Positions 24,241 to 32,541 of a stretch of 64,000 nt of DNA are shown piece after piece. Source of the stretch: Thermosporothrix hazakensis (GTDB taxonomy: Bacteria; Chloroflexota; Ktedonobacteria; Ktedonobacterales; Ktedonobacteraceae); the NCBI RefSeq assembly GCF_003253565.1, contig NZ_QKUF01000013.1:1-64000 (forward strand), written 5' to 3'. A program made the translations under genes and the position numbers. Within the stretch, counting starts at the first letter, position 1; the number at the start of each line of letters is the position of its first letter. The notes under the pieces were generated by a model. The model saw only the letters and a program-made list of their open reading frames with translations, was not told the origin of the DNA and ran no database searches.

Positions 24241-25422
24241 TCAGTAGAGCAGGTGGTATTGAGCGGGATCCCAGGCCAGAACTGCGTAGATCTGGGTCAT
24301 GGCGGCCTGCTCTAAGAGCGACGTTGCCTGCTGGTTTTCTATGTGGAACAGGTTTGTGTTTGGGTCGCGATACTGATTCCAGACGGTGTCTGCATAGGCT
24401 TGCATCGCACGCAGGTAGCGCTGCTCATGCGTTTTCGTATAGAGCAAGAGCAGGTTCTTGAAAAAGATGGCATTGAAGCAGGCCGGTTGTTTGTAGAGGC
24501 GGTTTTCGCTGCCATAAAAGTCGAGGGCGGCGTTTGCGATGTCCTTCGCCCTTTGCAGATAGACACTGTCTCCTGTGATCTGGTAGAACAGGACGTTCAC
24601 CCCAATGGGAACACCCTGATTGTAGCTCCACTGTGTTTTGTCAATCGTGCCGTCCATGTGGACATTATCCCAGTACAACCCGTTTGGTGCAAGCAGGTGC
24701 TCGTTTGTCCAGTCATACATCTTCTTGGCCCAATCAAAGTAAAAGCGCTCACCGGTAATCTGGTACAGACGCAGGCCCATTTCCGCTCCGGGCATATTGG
24801 AAACGGTATTGCGATCCTGGCTCCAGCTTGCCTGTGTCCAGAAGACGCCACCGGGGGCAGGATGGGAGGGATCAGTATCCCAACCGGAAACCACCAGCGT
24901 AAAGATCTCTTTTGCACGTTTCAGGGCAGCCTGGTCTTTTGTCATCAGATAGAGCTGAATTTTGGCCAGACCCACCCATTCGTTATCATCATAGAACTTG
25001 TCGCCACCATCGCCATAGGGAGAGCGTGGATACGAATCATAGCCAGCGACATTGGTGGCTCCTGTGGGATTCCAGTAGTGTTCCTGCCCGCGTGAACGAT
25101 CCTGGACGGCCTCTCGAAAGTTCCGGCCTGTCTCGCCTGGAATGTTCAGCAGATCAATAGTGGCGACATGAGCCTGAGAGAATGGCCATTCATAGCTGTA
25201 TGGGCGATCGTTTGCAGCAGGTGGATACTGTTCCAGATAGAGGGATGAGCCATCTTGCTTGTAGAAATACTTCTGCATCGCGTTATAGGCGGCTAAAGCT
25301 CGGTCCAGGGTAACACTGTGGGTGGAGGCGCTGACGGTCTTGATCTCATTCTTGAGCAGGCCGGAGAGGGTCAGGCTGACGAAGCCGGAGAGCAGAAGCT
25401 TGATGACTGTTTTCCGTTTCAT
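24241..25422 (-). CDS. Secreted GH76 family glycoside hydrolase
   Basis: The 393-residue protein has an N-terminal signal or anchor (VIKLLLSGFVSLTLSGLL) and an alpha/alpha barrel. YDDNEWVGLAKIQLY (Asp145-Asp146) is the paired aspartate signature of GH76 alpha-1,6-mannanases. WTQASW, NMPGAEMGLRLYQITGERFYFDWAKKMYDWTNEHLL and WSYNQGVPIGVNVLFYQITGDSVYL are the usual repeats of helices. Likely targets are alpha-1,6-mannan backbones of fungal cell walls, acting outside the cell. The ATG at 25422 is chosen for its strong GAAGGAGG and because the signal peptide starts there; the open frame upstream has no homology. It pairs in theme with the GH30 enzyme 5 kb away. Confidence 0.85.
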   Translation of the reverse strand: MKRKTVIKLLLSGFVSLTLSGLLKNEIKTVSASTHSVTLDRALAAYNAMQKYFYKQDGSSLYLEQYPPAANDRPYSYEWPFSQAHVATIDLLNIPGETGRNFREAVQDRSRGQEHYWNPTGATNVAGYDSYPRSPYGDGGDKFYDDNEWVGLAKIQLYLMTKDQAALKRAKEIFTLVVSGWDTDPSHPAPGGVFWTQASWSQDRNTVSNMPGAEMGLRLYQITGERFYFDWAKKMYDWTNEHLLAPNGLYWDNVHMDGTIDKTQWSYNQGVPIGVNVLFYQITGDSVYLQRAKDIANAALDFYGSENRLYKQPACFNAIFFKNLLLLYTKTHEQRYLRAMQAYADTVWNQYRDPNTNLFHIENQQATSLLEQAAMTQIYAVLAWDPAQYHLLY

Positions 25423-26326
25423 TTGAAAACCTCCTTCGGGTGAACAAAACGACGAAGAGGGGCGACACTGCCAGCGAGGAGGGGCGAGCGCTGCGGTTTC
25501 TTGAGGCTGTCTCTTTGCTTCAAGCGTCCATGCCTTCGTGCAGAGCGGGTTCCTTCCCTGCAAGCGCGGTGACTTCCCCTTTCTAGTATTATACCCTTTT
25601 TTAATGGCTGTTTGCTTGAAATGCTGATGCGATGAGTTTTGCGCCTGGATTCTGTGAAAAAAGCACGGGCGCTGGCTGGTACAAGCATGTCTGATACAGT
25701 GAAACACATGACCTGCTCGCGTGTACCACTGCTCATGGGTAAAGTGCTGTACGAGTGCCTGTACCTCGAACGATGCCCCATGCTCAGGCATATGCAGAGC
25801 CTGGTCATAGCCGGTGATAAAACTCTGAGCATGGTCGAACGTGGTATACTACTTTGTCGTTGCTTGAGCTTTTTTGTGACATCTTTTTATCAGGATATCT
25901 ATCGGAAGGGCAGATACCTTCTTTTGCAGCTCACCCTCCCAACCCGCTACGCTCTATTTGCATATTAGGATCCTCCTCTAGCATAGTGCCTGTATTCCCT
26001 GAAGTAAGATTTGTCCTGTTGCGACGCTGGGATTGCTTCTATGTTTGCTGCAAGCAGTGGCCTGCGAAAGCGGCAGAATAGATGAGGGGATCATCTACGT
26101 CATGGATAGATCACGGTCTCAGCCTGCGTACCGCGTCCTGGCGGGTTGCTGTGGGTAATCGCCTGACGGGTACAGTGGCGTTCCTGGCAAGCGGTATCGT
26201 GACGGCCGGGCGATGTAAGCGAGAAAGTCGAGTAATACGAGGCTCTTCACTTCAGGAGGCTCAAGCGTGGGGCAGTAACCTGTTCCGTGACGTTGCTTGA
26301 ATATCGAGGCTTCAGAGAGCTGAAGA
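25423..26326. other. Long intergenic region, no supported gene
   Basis: This separates the end of the ECF transporter operon from the GH76 gene; all genes here are on the minus strand. Plus-strand frames of 60-110 codons (25639, 25854, 26082) have no signature. I see no repeats or strong palindromes. Confidence 0.35.
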
Positions 26327-26359
26327 AAGCAGCGGAAAATGTCTCTTTCTCCGCTGCTT
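26327..26359 (-). terminator. Terminator-like hairpin after ecfT
   Basis: AAGCAGCGGA (26327-26336) pairs with TCCGCTGCTT (26350-26359) around a 13-base loop, starting 9 bp beyond the ecfT stop. The minus-strand tail is TTCTTCAGCTC, moderately T-rich. Confidence 0.65.
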
Positions 26360-26367
26360 CTGTTCGG

Positions 26368-27216
26368 CTACGCGATGCCGAGTAGTCGTAATGTGGTAGT
26401 AAACTGGGTGATCCCCAGAATACCCAGGATAATACTTGTGGCAAGAAAGAGCACAAGAACCAGGGTAACGAGCCAGTCAAGGCGCGAGAACCTGATAGGG
26501 TTGAGTTCCGTGCGGCCTCTGGTGTTATAGCCGAAGCCGCGCGAGAGCATCGCTGCCGCCATTGCTTCGGTTGAATGGAGCGAGCGAAAGAAGATCGGCA
26601 TGATAATGGGCATGTAGGCCATCATGCGTGAAATCGGGTTTGCGGTCTGAATGCGCCAGGCACGCGATTGCTGTGCCTCTATCACCGCGGTGACCTGATC
26701 GATCATCGCAGGAATGTAAGAGATGGTCATAGAAAGCGTCATCCCGATCTCGGGAGGAATGCCCAGGCGCGTAATGACCAGGGCAATTTCTGACGGGGAA
26801 ACCGTTTTCATCAAAATGAAAACATTGATCATCAAGACCATGATACGCAGAATGACCCCGATAGAAAAGACGGCGGTCTCCCAGTAGAACGGGATGGCTG
26901 GCAGTGGTCCGCCCTGCGGTATGATAGAGAAGAGGAGGTGAGCCTTTTCCGGTGAGGCAGGGCGCCAGAGTAGCACATTTGTGATCAGGATCAGCAGCAC
27001 AAATGGCAGCGTTGGGAGCAGAAGGCGCAGGCTTTGCCTGACCGGAATAGCCGCTACCCGCCCGTAGCCCAGTGTGATGATGAGCAGGAGCAAGAGGAAG
27101 AGCGGGTCATTCCAGGTAATCAACACGATGCTGATGATGAACCAGGCCAGCATTCTGACTCGTGGGTCAAGGTGATGGACGATGGTTTCTTTATTCTGAT
27201 ATGCCAGATCAAGCAC
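26368..27216 (-). CDS. ecfT: Energy-coupling factor transporter transmembrane protein EcfT
   Basis: The protein is about 282 residues with several membrane segments (MLAWFIISIVLITWN, LFLLLLLIITLGYG, LLLPTLPFVLLILITNVLLW, GVILRIMVLMINVFILM). The cytoplasmic coupling helices carry the conserved AQQSRAWR and MAAAMLSRGFG; the ARG-type triplets contact the ATPases. I prefer the GTG at 27216 because GGAGGAG precedes it and it overlaps the ecfA stop by 8 bp; an ATG at 27264 would overlap by 56 bp. It is the last gene of the hyuA-hyuB-ecfS-ecfA-ecfT run and may also serve BioY. Confidence 0.88.
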   Translation of the reverse strand: MLDLAYQNKETIVHHLDPRVRMLAWFIISIVLITWNDPLFLLLLLIITLGYGRVAAIPVRQSLRLLLPTLPFVLLILITNVLLWRPASPEKAHLLFSIIPQGGPLPAIPFYWETAVFSIGVILRIMVLMINVFILMKTVSPSEIALVITRLGIPPEIGMTLSMTISYIPAMIDQVTAVIEAQQSRAWRIQTANPISRMMAYMPIIMPIFFRSLHSTEAMAAAMLSRGFGYNTRGRTELNPIRFSRLDWLVTLVLVLFLATSIILGILGITQFTTTLRLLGIA

Positions 27217-28963
27217 TCTGCTCTCCTCCTCTCTGCATACCTTGTAGCGTCGTAAAGGCTTCATTCACTGTCAGCCAGGTGCCGGGATAGCCAAGCGCTC
27301 TACCCAGTAAGGTGACCTGGGGAGGTCGCAATGATGACTCTCGTAGCGCTGCGTCGTTTTGAAACGCTTCCCGGGTCGGCGAATCCAGCAGTACCTTGCC
27401 GCCTGCCAGCACAACCACGCGCTCACAATATTCGGCTGCAAGATTCATGTCATGGGTGATAACGAGAATCGTCTTGCCCGCTTCGTGCAGGCGCACAGCC
27501 ATGTCCATGATTTCCTTCGCTCGCTTGAAGTCCTGGCCGGTGGTAGGCTCGTCCAGGATCAGAATATCCGGTTGCATTGCCAATACTGCCGCCACGGCAA
27601 TGCGTTGTTTCTCTCCCATACTCAGCGTGAAGGGATTCTTATCAAGAAGATGGACAATTTCCAGCTCTTCTGCAACCTGTCTGACACGTTCGCTGATCTG
27701 CTCTTTGGGGACACCGATATTCTTCAAACCAAAGGCAATCTCGTCATACACCTTCATCTTACAGATCTGGTTATCCGGGTTCTGGAAAATCAGGCCTACT
27801 GTTCTCGCAAGGGTATTGACGCTTGCTTTTCGGGTGTCCTGTCCGACGATGGTAACGAGGCCCTCAGTTGGCTTCAGCAGGCCGTTGAGATGCTTGACGA
27901 GCGTTGTCTTTCCAGAACCGTTCTGACCCAGAATCGCCACAAACTCGCCTCGCTGAATACGTAGATCGATATTGTGAAGCGCGATAGTGCCATCTTTATA
28001 GGTGTGCTTGAGGCCGCGAATGTCAATCACAACCTCCTCGGTCTTGCGTGACTTGTGGCGTGGCGGGAGCTCGGACTGTTGTTGCAGCTTCTCGCGGTCG
28101 ATGAGTGGTCCGAGTACCTCAACAGCCTCTTCGCTATCCAGTGGGAGGCGCTTAACCTGCCAGCCTGCCGAACGCAAGCGCGCCGCAAGCAGTGTCACCT
28201 GTGGGGCATTGAGGCCAACTGAGTCGATATATTCGACGTGTTCCAACACCTCGCGCACCGGGCCCCGATACAGAATTTTTCCCTGATCCAGCAGAATCAT
28301 CTCATCGACCATGTGTACCGCTTCCTCAAGCTTGTGCTCGATAAGTAGCGTGGTGCGTCCCTCTTCCCGGGCCTGTTTTGCGATCAGTTCCAGCACGATT
28401 TCACTGCCCTGTGGGTCAATATTGGAGGTCGGTTCGTCGAGAATCAGCGTTTCTGGCTGAAAGGCGAGGATAGCGGCAAGAGCACATACTTGCTTCTGTC
28501 CACCCGAAAGGTTGTGCGGGTTCTTTTTCCTGTGCGGAGTAAGTCGTGTTAGCTGAAGTAAATACTCGGAGCGTTGCCTGATCTCCTCCGCTGGTAGGCC
28601 ATAGTTGCAGGGACCAAAAACGATCTCATCTTCAATTGTAGGAAGAAATAACTGTGTATCCGGGTCTTGTTGTAAGACCCCAACCAGTTTAGAGAGCGCA
28701 CTGACGCCGTACTTACGCGCCGTGTATTTCTCGCTGATAATCACCCGACCCTGCATCTTCCCCTTAAACTCCTGAGGAATGAGCCCATTCCCGGCGCGAC
28801 AGAGGGTTGTCTTGCCCGCGCCACTGGGACCGGTAATCAGGACAACGCGGCCAGCAGGCAGCTTTAAATCAATGTTTTCAACGGCTTTCGTTTGTGCGTC
28901 CTGTCCGTACGCAAATGAGAAGCGTTCATATTGTAACGGATATGTTGGGGTTTCTTCTCCCAC
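27209..28963 (-). CDS. ecfA: Fused energy-coupling factor ATPase (EcfA1A2)
   Basis: The 584-residue protein has two complete ABC ATPase domains in one chain. Domain 1 (about 8-240) has GPSGAGKTTL, LSGGQKQVCALAAILA and LILDEPTSNID. Domain 2 (about 305-545) has GQNGSGKTTLVKHLNGLL, LSMGEKQRIAVAAVLA and LILDEPTTGQD. Both keep Walker A, signature and Walker B motifs; the second has LSMGE in place of LSGGQ, a common variant. ECF transporters normally use two separate ATPases, and a fusion fixes their pairing. The start is GTG at 28963 after AAAAGGAGG. A hairpin in the gap to the S-component gene may tune their ratio. Confidence 0.92.
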   Translation of the reverse strand: MGEETPTYPLQYERFSFAYGQDAQTKAVENIDLKLPAGRVVLITGPSGAGKTTLCRAGNGLIPQEFKGKMQGRVIISEKYTARKYGVSALSKLVGVLQQDPDTQLFLPTIEDEIVFGPCNYGLPAEEIRQRSEYLLQLTRLTPHRKKNPHNLSGGQKQVCALAAILAFQPETLILDEPTSNIDPQGSEIVLELIAKQAREEGRTTLLIEHKLEEAVHMVDEMILLDQGKILYRGPVREVLEHVEYIDSVGLNAPQVTLLAARLRSAGWQVKRLPLDSEEAVEVLGPLIDREKLQQQSELPPRHKSRKTEEVVIDIRGLKHTYKDGTIALHNIDLRIQRGEFVAILGQNGSGKTTLVKHLNGLLKPTEGLVTIVGQDTRKASVNTLARTVGLIFQNPDNQICKMKVYDEIAFGLKNIGVPKEQISERVRQVAEELEIVHLLDKNPFTLSMGEKQRIAVAAVLAMQPDILILDEPTTGQDFKRAKEIMDMAVRLHEAGKTILVITHDMNLAAEYCERVVVLAGGKVLLDSPTREAFQNDAALRESSLRPPQVTLLGRALGYPGTWLTVNEAFTTLQGMQRGGEQSA

Positions 28964-29051
28964 GCGGGGCCTCCTTTTATGACGCCTGAACGCGCTGCTG
29001 TTGCCATCGGCAGTACGGCAGGCGTTCTTTAAGAGCTTCTCTGCTATGGCA

Positions 29052-29080
29052 AGAGCGAGGAGCTCTGCGTTCCTCGCTCT
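29052..29080 (-). terminator. Hairpin between the S-component and ecfA genes
   Basis: A perfect 10-bp stem AGAGCGAGGA / TCCTCGCTCT with a 9-base loop lies 65 bp beyond the S-component stop. No T-run follows on the minus strand, so it more likely slows or protects the mRNA end than fully terminates. Confidence 0.5.
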
Positions 29081-29144
29081 GCATCTATCTGTATCTATTT
29101 TTGTATTTGTATATTAGTAAGTTTGATTGTAAGGTGAAGACGGG

Positions 29145-30689
29145 CTATTGATTTTCTGGCAAGTTCTTCTTGCTGGAGCGCGAACGCTTGCCAGATTTGT
29201 TCCCTGTTCCTCCCTTATTGCTTGTTCGGGTTGTGGATTTGCGGGTTGCAGGCTTGCGCTTGGCTGTGACCTTCTTAGTGGGGGCCGCTGGCTCGGTAAC
29301 GGGAACCTCTGCCGCCACTTCAGGCTGCTCTTCGGCTTGCCCTGCTTTTTCCTCTGGCTCTTCGCTGGCAACCGTAGCAGGCTCTGTCGTGACTTCAGCG
29401 GAGGGCTGTGGCTCTTCAGTGTTTGCCACTTCGGTCTTTCCCTCTTCGACGATTACAGGAGCAGTTGCCGTCTCGGTTACTTCCGCTTCGGGCTGCGCAG
29501 GCTCATCAGAGACGGGGGCCTGCTGTTCCTCGGTAGTTGCAGTTGCCGTAGGCTCATCGGAAGCCTGCTGCTCCTCGGTAGTTGCAGTTACCGTAGGCTC
29601 ATCGGAAGCCTGCTGCTCCTCGGTTTTCACTTCAGCGACGGTCTGCTGTTCCTCGGTAGTTGCAGTTGCTGTAGGCTCATCGGAAATCTGCTGTTCTTCA
29701 GTTTTCACTTCAGCGACGGTCTGCTGTTCCTCAGTAGTTGCAGTTGCCGTAGGCTCATCAGAGACGGAAATCTGCTGTTCTTCAGTTTTCACTTCAGCGA
29801 CGGTCTGCTGTTCCTCTAGCTCATTTTCTTCTGGCTGTTCCGTTACCTCTTTGGTAGCGGTCTGAGCAGGCGCCTGTGCAGGGGTTTCGGTCTCTGAGTT
29901 CTCTTTCACCTCCACTGCTGGTGGCTCCTGGTTTACCTGCTCAACAGTTTCGGTTGCTGCCACTGTTTCAGCCGGTGCAGGGCTTGCTGTCGCCTGCTCG
30001 CTGTCCTCCTTTTTGGTCGATGCGAGCTCAACGGGAGCGCTCTCCTCTTTTGAGGTCTCTGGCTTCACACTGGCTGTTTGAGGTTCGACAGAGGTAAGCT
30101 CACTATCGAGATCCTCTTCCTCCTTTTCTTTCTGCCAGGGCCAACGCCATTCAGGGGCGACAAATTTGGGGACGACTGCCAGTAAGATTGCCGGAACGAC
30201 CGCATACACTGCCAGGAAGATCCAGTAAGAGACTGAAAATTGCATCGCGATCATGACGACAAAGGGATACAGTCCATACACCTGGCTGAAAAGGAAGATC
30301 CAGTACCATTCCTGGGCGAAGAGTGCAAGGGCGGTTACAACGATAAAGAGCACAATACGTAGAACAGGAATGCGAACGCGGTAGACAAGCGGATATAATG
30401 CAGCGAAGATAAGGACGTGAATAAGATAACCGGGCCAGCCCGCAATGTTGACCTGGGGGTCAGCAATAGAGCCGGCGAGAGTAACGATTGCGCCTGCAAT
30501 GGGTCCGCCCAGCATGGTGGCAATCGTGAGCCAGAGCCCACCGAAGTCCATTGTTACGCCGGGCAGATAGGGTACGGGAACGGAGATCTGAAGCGCAGAA
30601 AAGGCGCCACTGATCGCCCCGAAAAGAACAGCGATGGCGGCGATACGAGCGCTGATAATGGGTTTGCGCTGAACAAGTTCATGTTGCAT
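29145..30689 (-). CDS. ECF transporter S component with long repetitive acidic tail
   Basis: Residues 1-180 form a six-span membrane domain (IAAIAVLFGAISGAFSALQI, LPGVTMDFGGLWLTIATMLGGPIAGAIVTLAGSIAD, AGWPGYLIHVLIFAALYPLVY) like ECF S components; the substrate class is not recognisable. Residues from about 190 to 470 are a tail of Glu, Gln, Thr, Ala and Val built from imperfect units such as EEQQTVAEVKTEEQQ and SDEPTATATT. The last 45 residues are basic (KKVTAKRKPATRKSTTRTS). S components are usually about 180-200 residues, so the tail more than doubles the length. It follows hyuB and precedes ecfA, suggesting uptake of the hydantoinase/oxoprolinase substrate or product. Confidence 0.8.
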   Translation of the reverse strand: MQHELVQRKPIISARIAAIAVLFGAISGAFSALQISVPVPYLPGVTMDFGGLWLTIATMLGGPIAGAIVTLAGSIADPQVNIAGWPGYLIHVLIFAALYPLVYRVRIPVLRIVLFIVVTALALFAQEWYWIFLFSQVYGLYPFVVMIAMQFSVSYWIFLAVYAVVPAILLAVVPKFVAPEWRWPWQKEKEEEDLDSELTSVEPQTASVKPETSKEESAPVELASTKKEDSEQATASPAPAETVAATETVEQVNQEPPAVEVKENSETETPAQAPAQTATKEVTEQPEENELEEQQTVAEVKTEEQQISVSDEPTATATTEEQQTVAEVKTEEQQISDEPTATATTEEQQTVAEVKTEEQQASDEPTVTATTEEQQASDEPTATATTEEQQAPVSDEPAQPEAEVTETATAPVIVEEGKTEVANTEEPQPSAEVTTEPATVASEEPEEKAGQAEEQPEVAAEVPVTEPAAPTKKVTAKRKPATRKSTTRTSNKGGTGNKSGKRSRSSKKNLPENQ

Positions 30690-30740
30690 GAACCACTTAT
30701 CCTCTCATTTTTCTAAAATGAATGAAAAATATATGATACA

Positions 30741-30776
30741 AGTGCGCCATGAGGAATGAAAAACTCACAGCGCACT
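30741..30776 (-). terminator. Stem-loop between hyuB and the S-component gene
   Basis: AGTGCGC (30741-30747) pairs with GCGCACT (30770-30776), and an inner TGAG/CTCA pair extends it. It starts 11 bp beyond the hyuB stop. Downstream on the minus strand is TTGTATCATATATTTTT, an AT-rich run that could be a tail or a secondary promoter for the transporter genes. Confidence 0.45.
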
Positions 30777-30786
30777 ATGACCATCC

Positions 30787-32541
30787 TTAATGGGAATGCT
30801 GCTTTGTTGCCTGTAGCCGCTCAGGAGCCAGGGCAAGCACCTGGAGCGTCTGTGTATCTAGCTCAACGCCATAGTCCTGTTTTGCCTGTTCAATGGAGAT
30901 ATACCCATCTCGTACATCTTCAATAACCTGTTCAACCGGTCGGTCGTAGGGAGAGCCCCAACCGCCGCCGGTTCCCGTCACGAAGCGAACCACTTCGCCG
31001 CGCTTGAGGGGGTGGCGTGCGCATTTGCCAACAATCTGCTCGCTCCCATCAGCATGGAGAAAATGGATCGCGTTGCGTGAGCCAGGTTGTCCGCCGTTGA
31101 CGCTCCAGGGAAGATACTTGTGACGGCCAAAAGTGGCTGTTACCGTGACATCATCGGTCAGGGCACGATACTCGCGGATGCAGCCACGGCCTCCACGATG
31201 GCGACCCGCTCCCGCTGCTGGCTCGGTATCGAGCGCGTAGCGGTCAACGAGGAGCCCGTAACGTGCTTCGGCGATCTCGACCGGGATCACATAGGTTTCG
31301 CCATCGCCAACACAGAACAGACCGGACTCACCGTCTTTGTTGGCCCCTGCGCCCCATCCACCGGTTTCCGGCTCCACCAGCAGGTAGAGCTCACCGGTAT
31401 CGGGGTGCGTGCCTGCAACGACGATACCACAGACCGAGAGAAAGTGTCCGGCGGATAGGCGGTCCGGTACAATCGGAGCGAGCGCTTTCCAGATGAGATC
31501 GGTGGCGAAGTCCTGTGCCTCCCAGTAGGTGGAGACGGGCGCGGGCCTCTGTGCATTCAGCACGGTGCCGGGTGGGCAAATGATTTTGAGGACGCGGAAA
31601 CATCCCTCATTGGCCGGGATATTCGGGTTCGTAATTGCCTTCAAAATCGTGCGCACGGCTGAATGTAACCCGGCCTCCGGGCAGTTGATCGGCCCGGCTA
31701 CCTGAGGATGCGTGCCTGTAAAGTCGCAAATAAATTCATCATCGCTGATGGTGACCTTGACGTGCACAGGAAGCGGACCGCTGCCCATACCGTCATCATC
31801 GATGTAATCGACGGCCTCATAGGTGCCTTTGGGCAGTTTTGCCAGTTCCAGACGGGTCATCCGTTCGCCATAATCCAGGAGCGCTTCGATGGCTTCCTGA
31901 ACCACATCCTGACCATATTTCTGGCAAAGCTCCTGTACCCGGCGCTCCCCGAGCCGCAACGAGGCAGCCTGGGCGTACATATCGCCGAGCGTCATATCTG
32001 GCAGGCGAACATTGGCCGCGATCAGGTCAATAAGGCTTTGCAGGGGCTTTCCCTGCTCATAGAGCTTGATACAGGGGAACTGAAGCCCTTCCTGATAGAC
32101 CTCGGTTGAGTCGGTTGTCCAGGAGCCGGGGTCTTTGCCGCCAACCTCGGTCCAGTGGGCCTTACTGGCAGAGAAGGCGATCAATGTTCCCTCATAGAAA
32201 ATCGGAACGATCAGCGTAACGTCGGAGAGGTGTGTTCCGCCTCCGCTGTACGGGTCGTTGGTGATGAAAATGTCACCCGGATGAATGGCGTCAGTGCCGA
32301 ACTTGTCGAGGACAGAGCGCACGGCAAAGGTCAATGTCCCCAGGAAACCGGTGATTCCATTTCCCTGAGTGATGAGCTGGCCTTTTGCGTCGGTCAGGCC
32401 CGAGGCGAAGTCGAGCACCTCATAAATAATCGGGCTTTTTGAAGTACGCTGGAGGGCAACGAACATCTCGTCACCGATCGCCACCAGCGTATCTTTGACG
32501 ATTTCAAGTGTAAAGGGGTTTGTAGAGCTGCGCTTGATCAT
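30787..32541 (-). CDS. hyuB: Hydantoinase B/oxoprolinase family subunit
   Basis: The 584-residue protein shows the HyuB signature: ITQGNGITGFLGTL, HPGDIFITNDPYSGGGTHLSDVTLIVPIF, AHWTEVGGKDPGSW, and near the end GAGRHRGGRG and GTGGGWGSPYDRPVEQV. HyuB works with HyuA in ATP-dependent ring opening of hydantoins or 5-oxoproline, or as part of an acetone carboxylase-like complex. The start ATG overlaps the hyuA stop in an ATGA, giving tight coupling. The gene is normal in length and shows no decay. Substrate choice within the family is not predictable. Confidence 0.92.
   Translation of the reverse strand: MIKRSSTNPFTLEIVKDTLVAIGDEMFVALQRTSKSPIIYEVLDFASGLTDAKGQLITQGNGITGFLGTLTFAVRSVLDKFGTDAIHPGDIFITNDPYSGGGTHLSDVTLIVPIFYEGTLIAFSASKAHWTEVGGKDPGSWTTDSTEVYQEGLQFPCIKLYEQGKPLQSLIDLIAANVRLPDMTLGDMYAQAASLRLGERRVQELCQKYGQDVVQEAIEALLDYGERMTRLELAKLPKGTYEAVDYIDDDGMGSGPLPVHVKVTISDDEFICDFTGTHPQVAGPINCPEAGLHSAVRTILKAITNPNIPANEGCFRVLKIICPPGTVLNAQRPAPVSTYWEAQDFATDLIWKALAPIVPDRLSAGHFLSVCGIVVAGTHPDTGELYLLVEPETGGWGAGANKDGESGLFCVGDGETYVIPVEIAEARYGLLVDRYALDTEPAAGAGRHRGGRGCIREYRALTDDVTVTATFGRHKYLPWSVNGGQPGSRNAIHFLHADGSEQIVGKCARHPLKRGEVVRFVTGTGGGWGSPYDRPVEQVIEDVRDGYISIEQAKQDYGVELDTQTLQVLALAPERLQATKQHSH

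Noticed and set aside
25639..26300. Plus-strand frames of 60-110 codons
   Set aside because: No ribosome sites of note, no family, and weak composition; left as intergenic.
29148..29865. Two overlapping plus-strand Ser/Cys/Gly-rich frames
   Set aside because: They are the antisense of the Glu/Thr repeat tail; the repeats keep all frames open.
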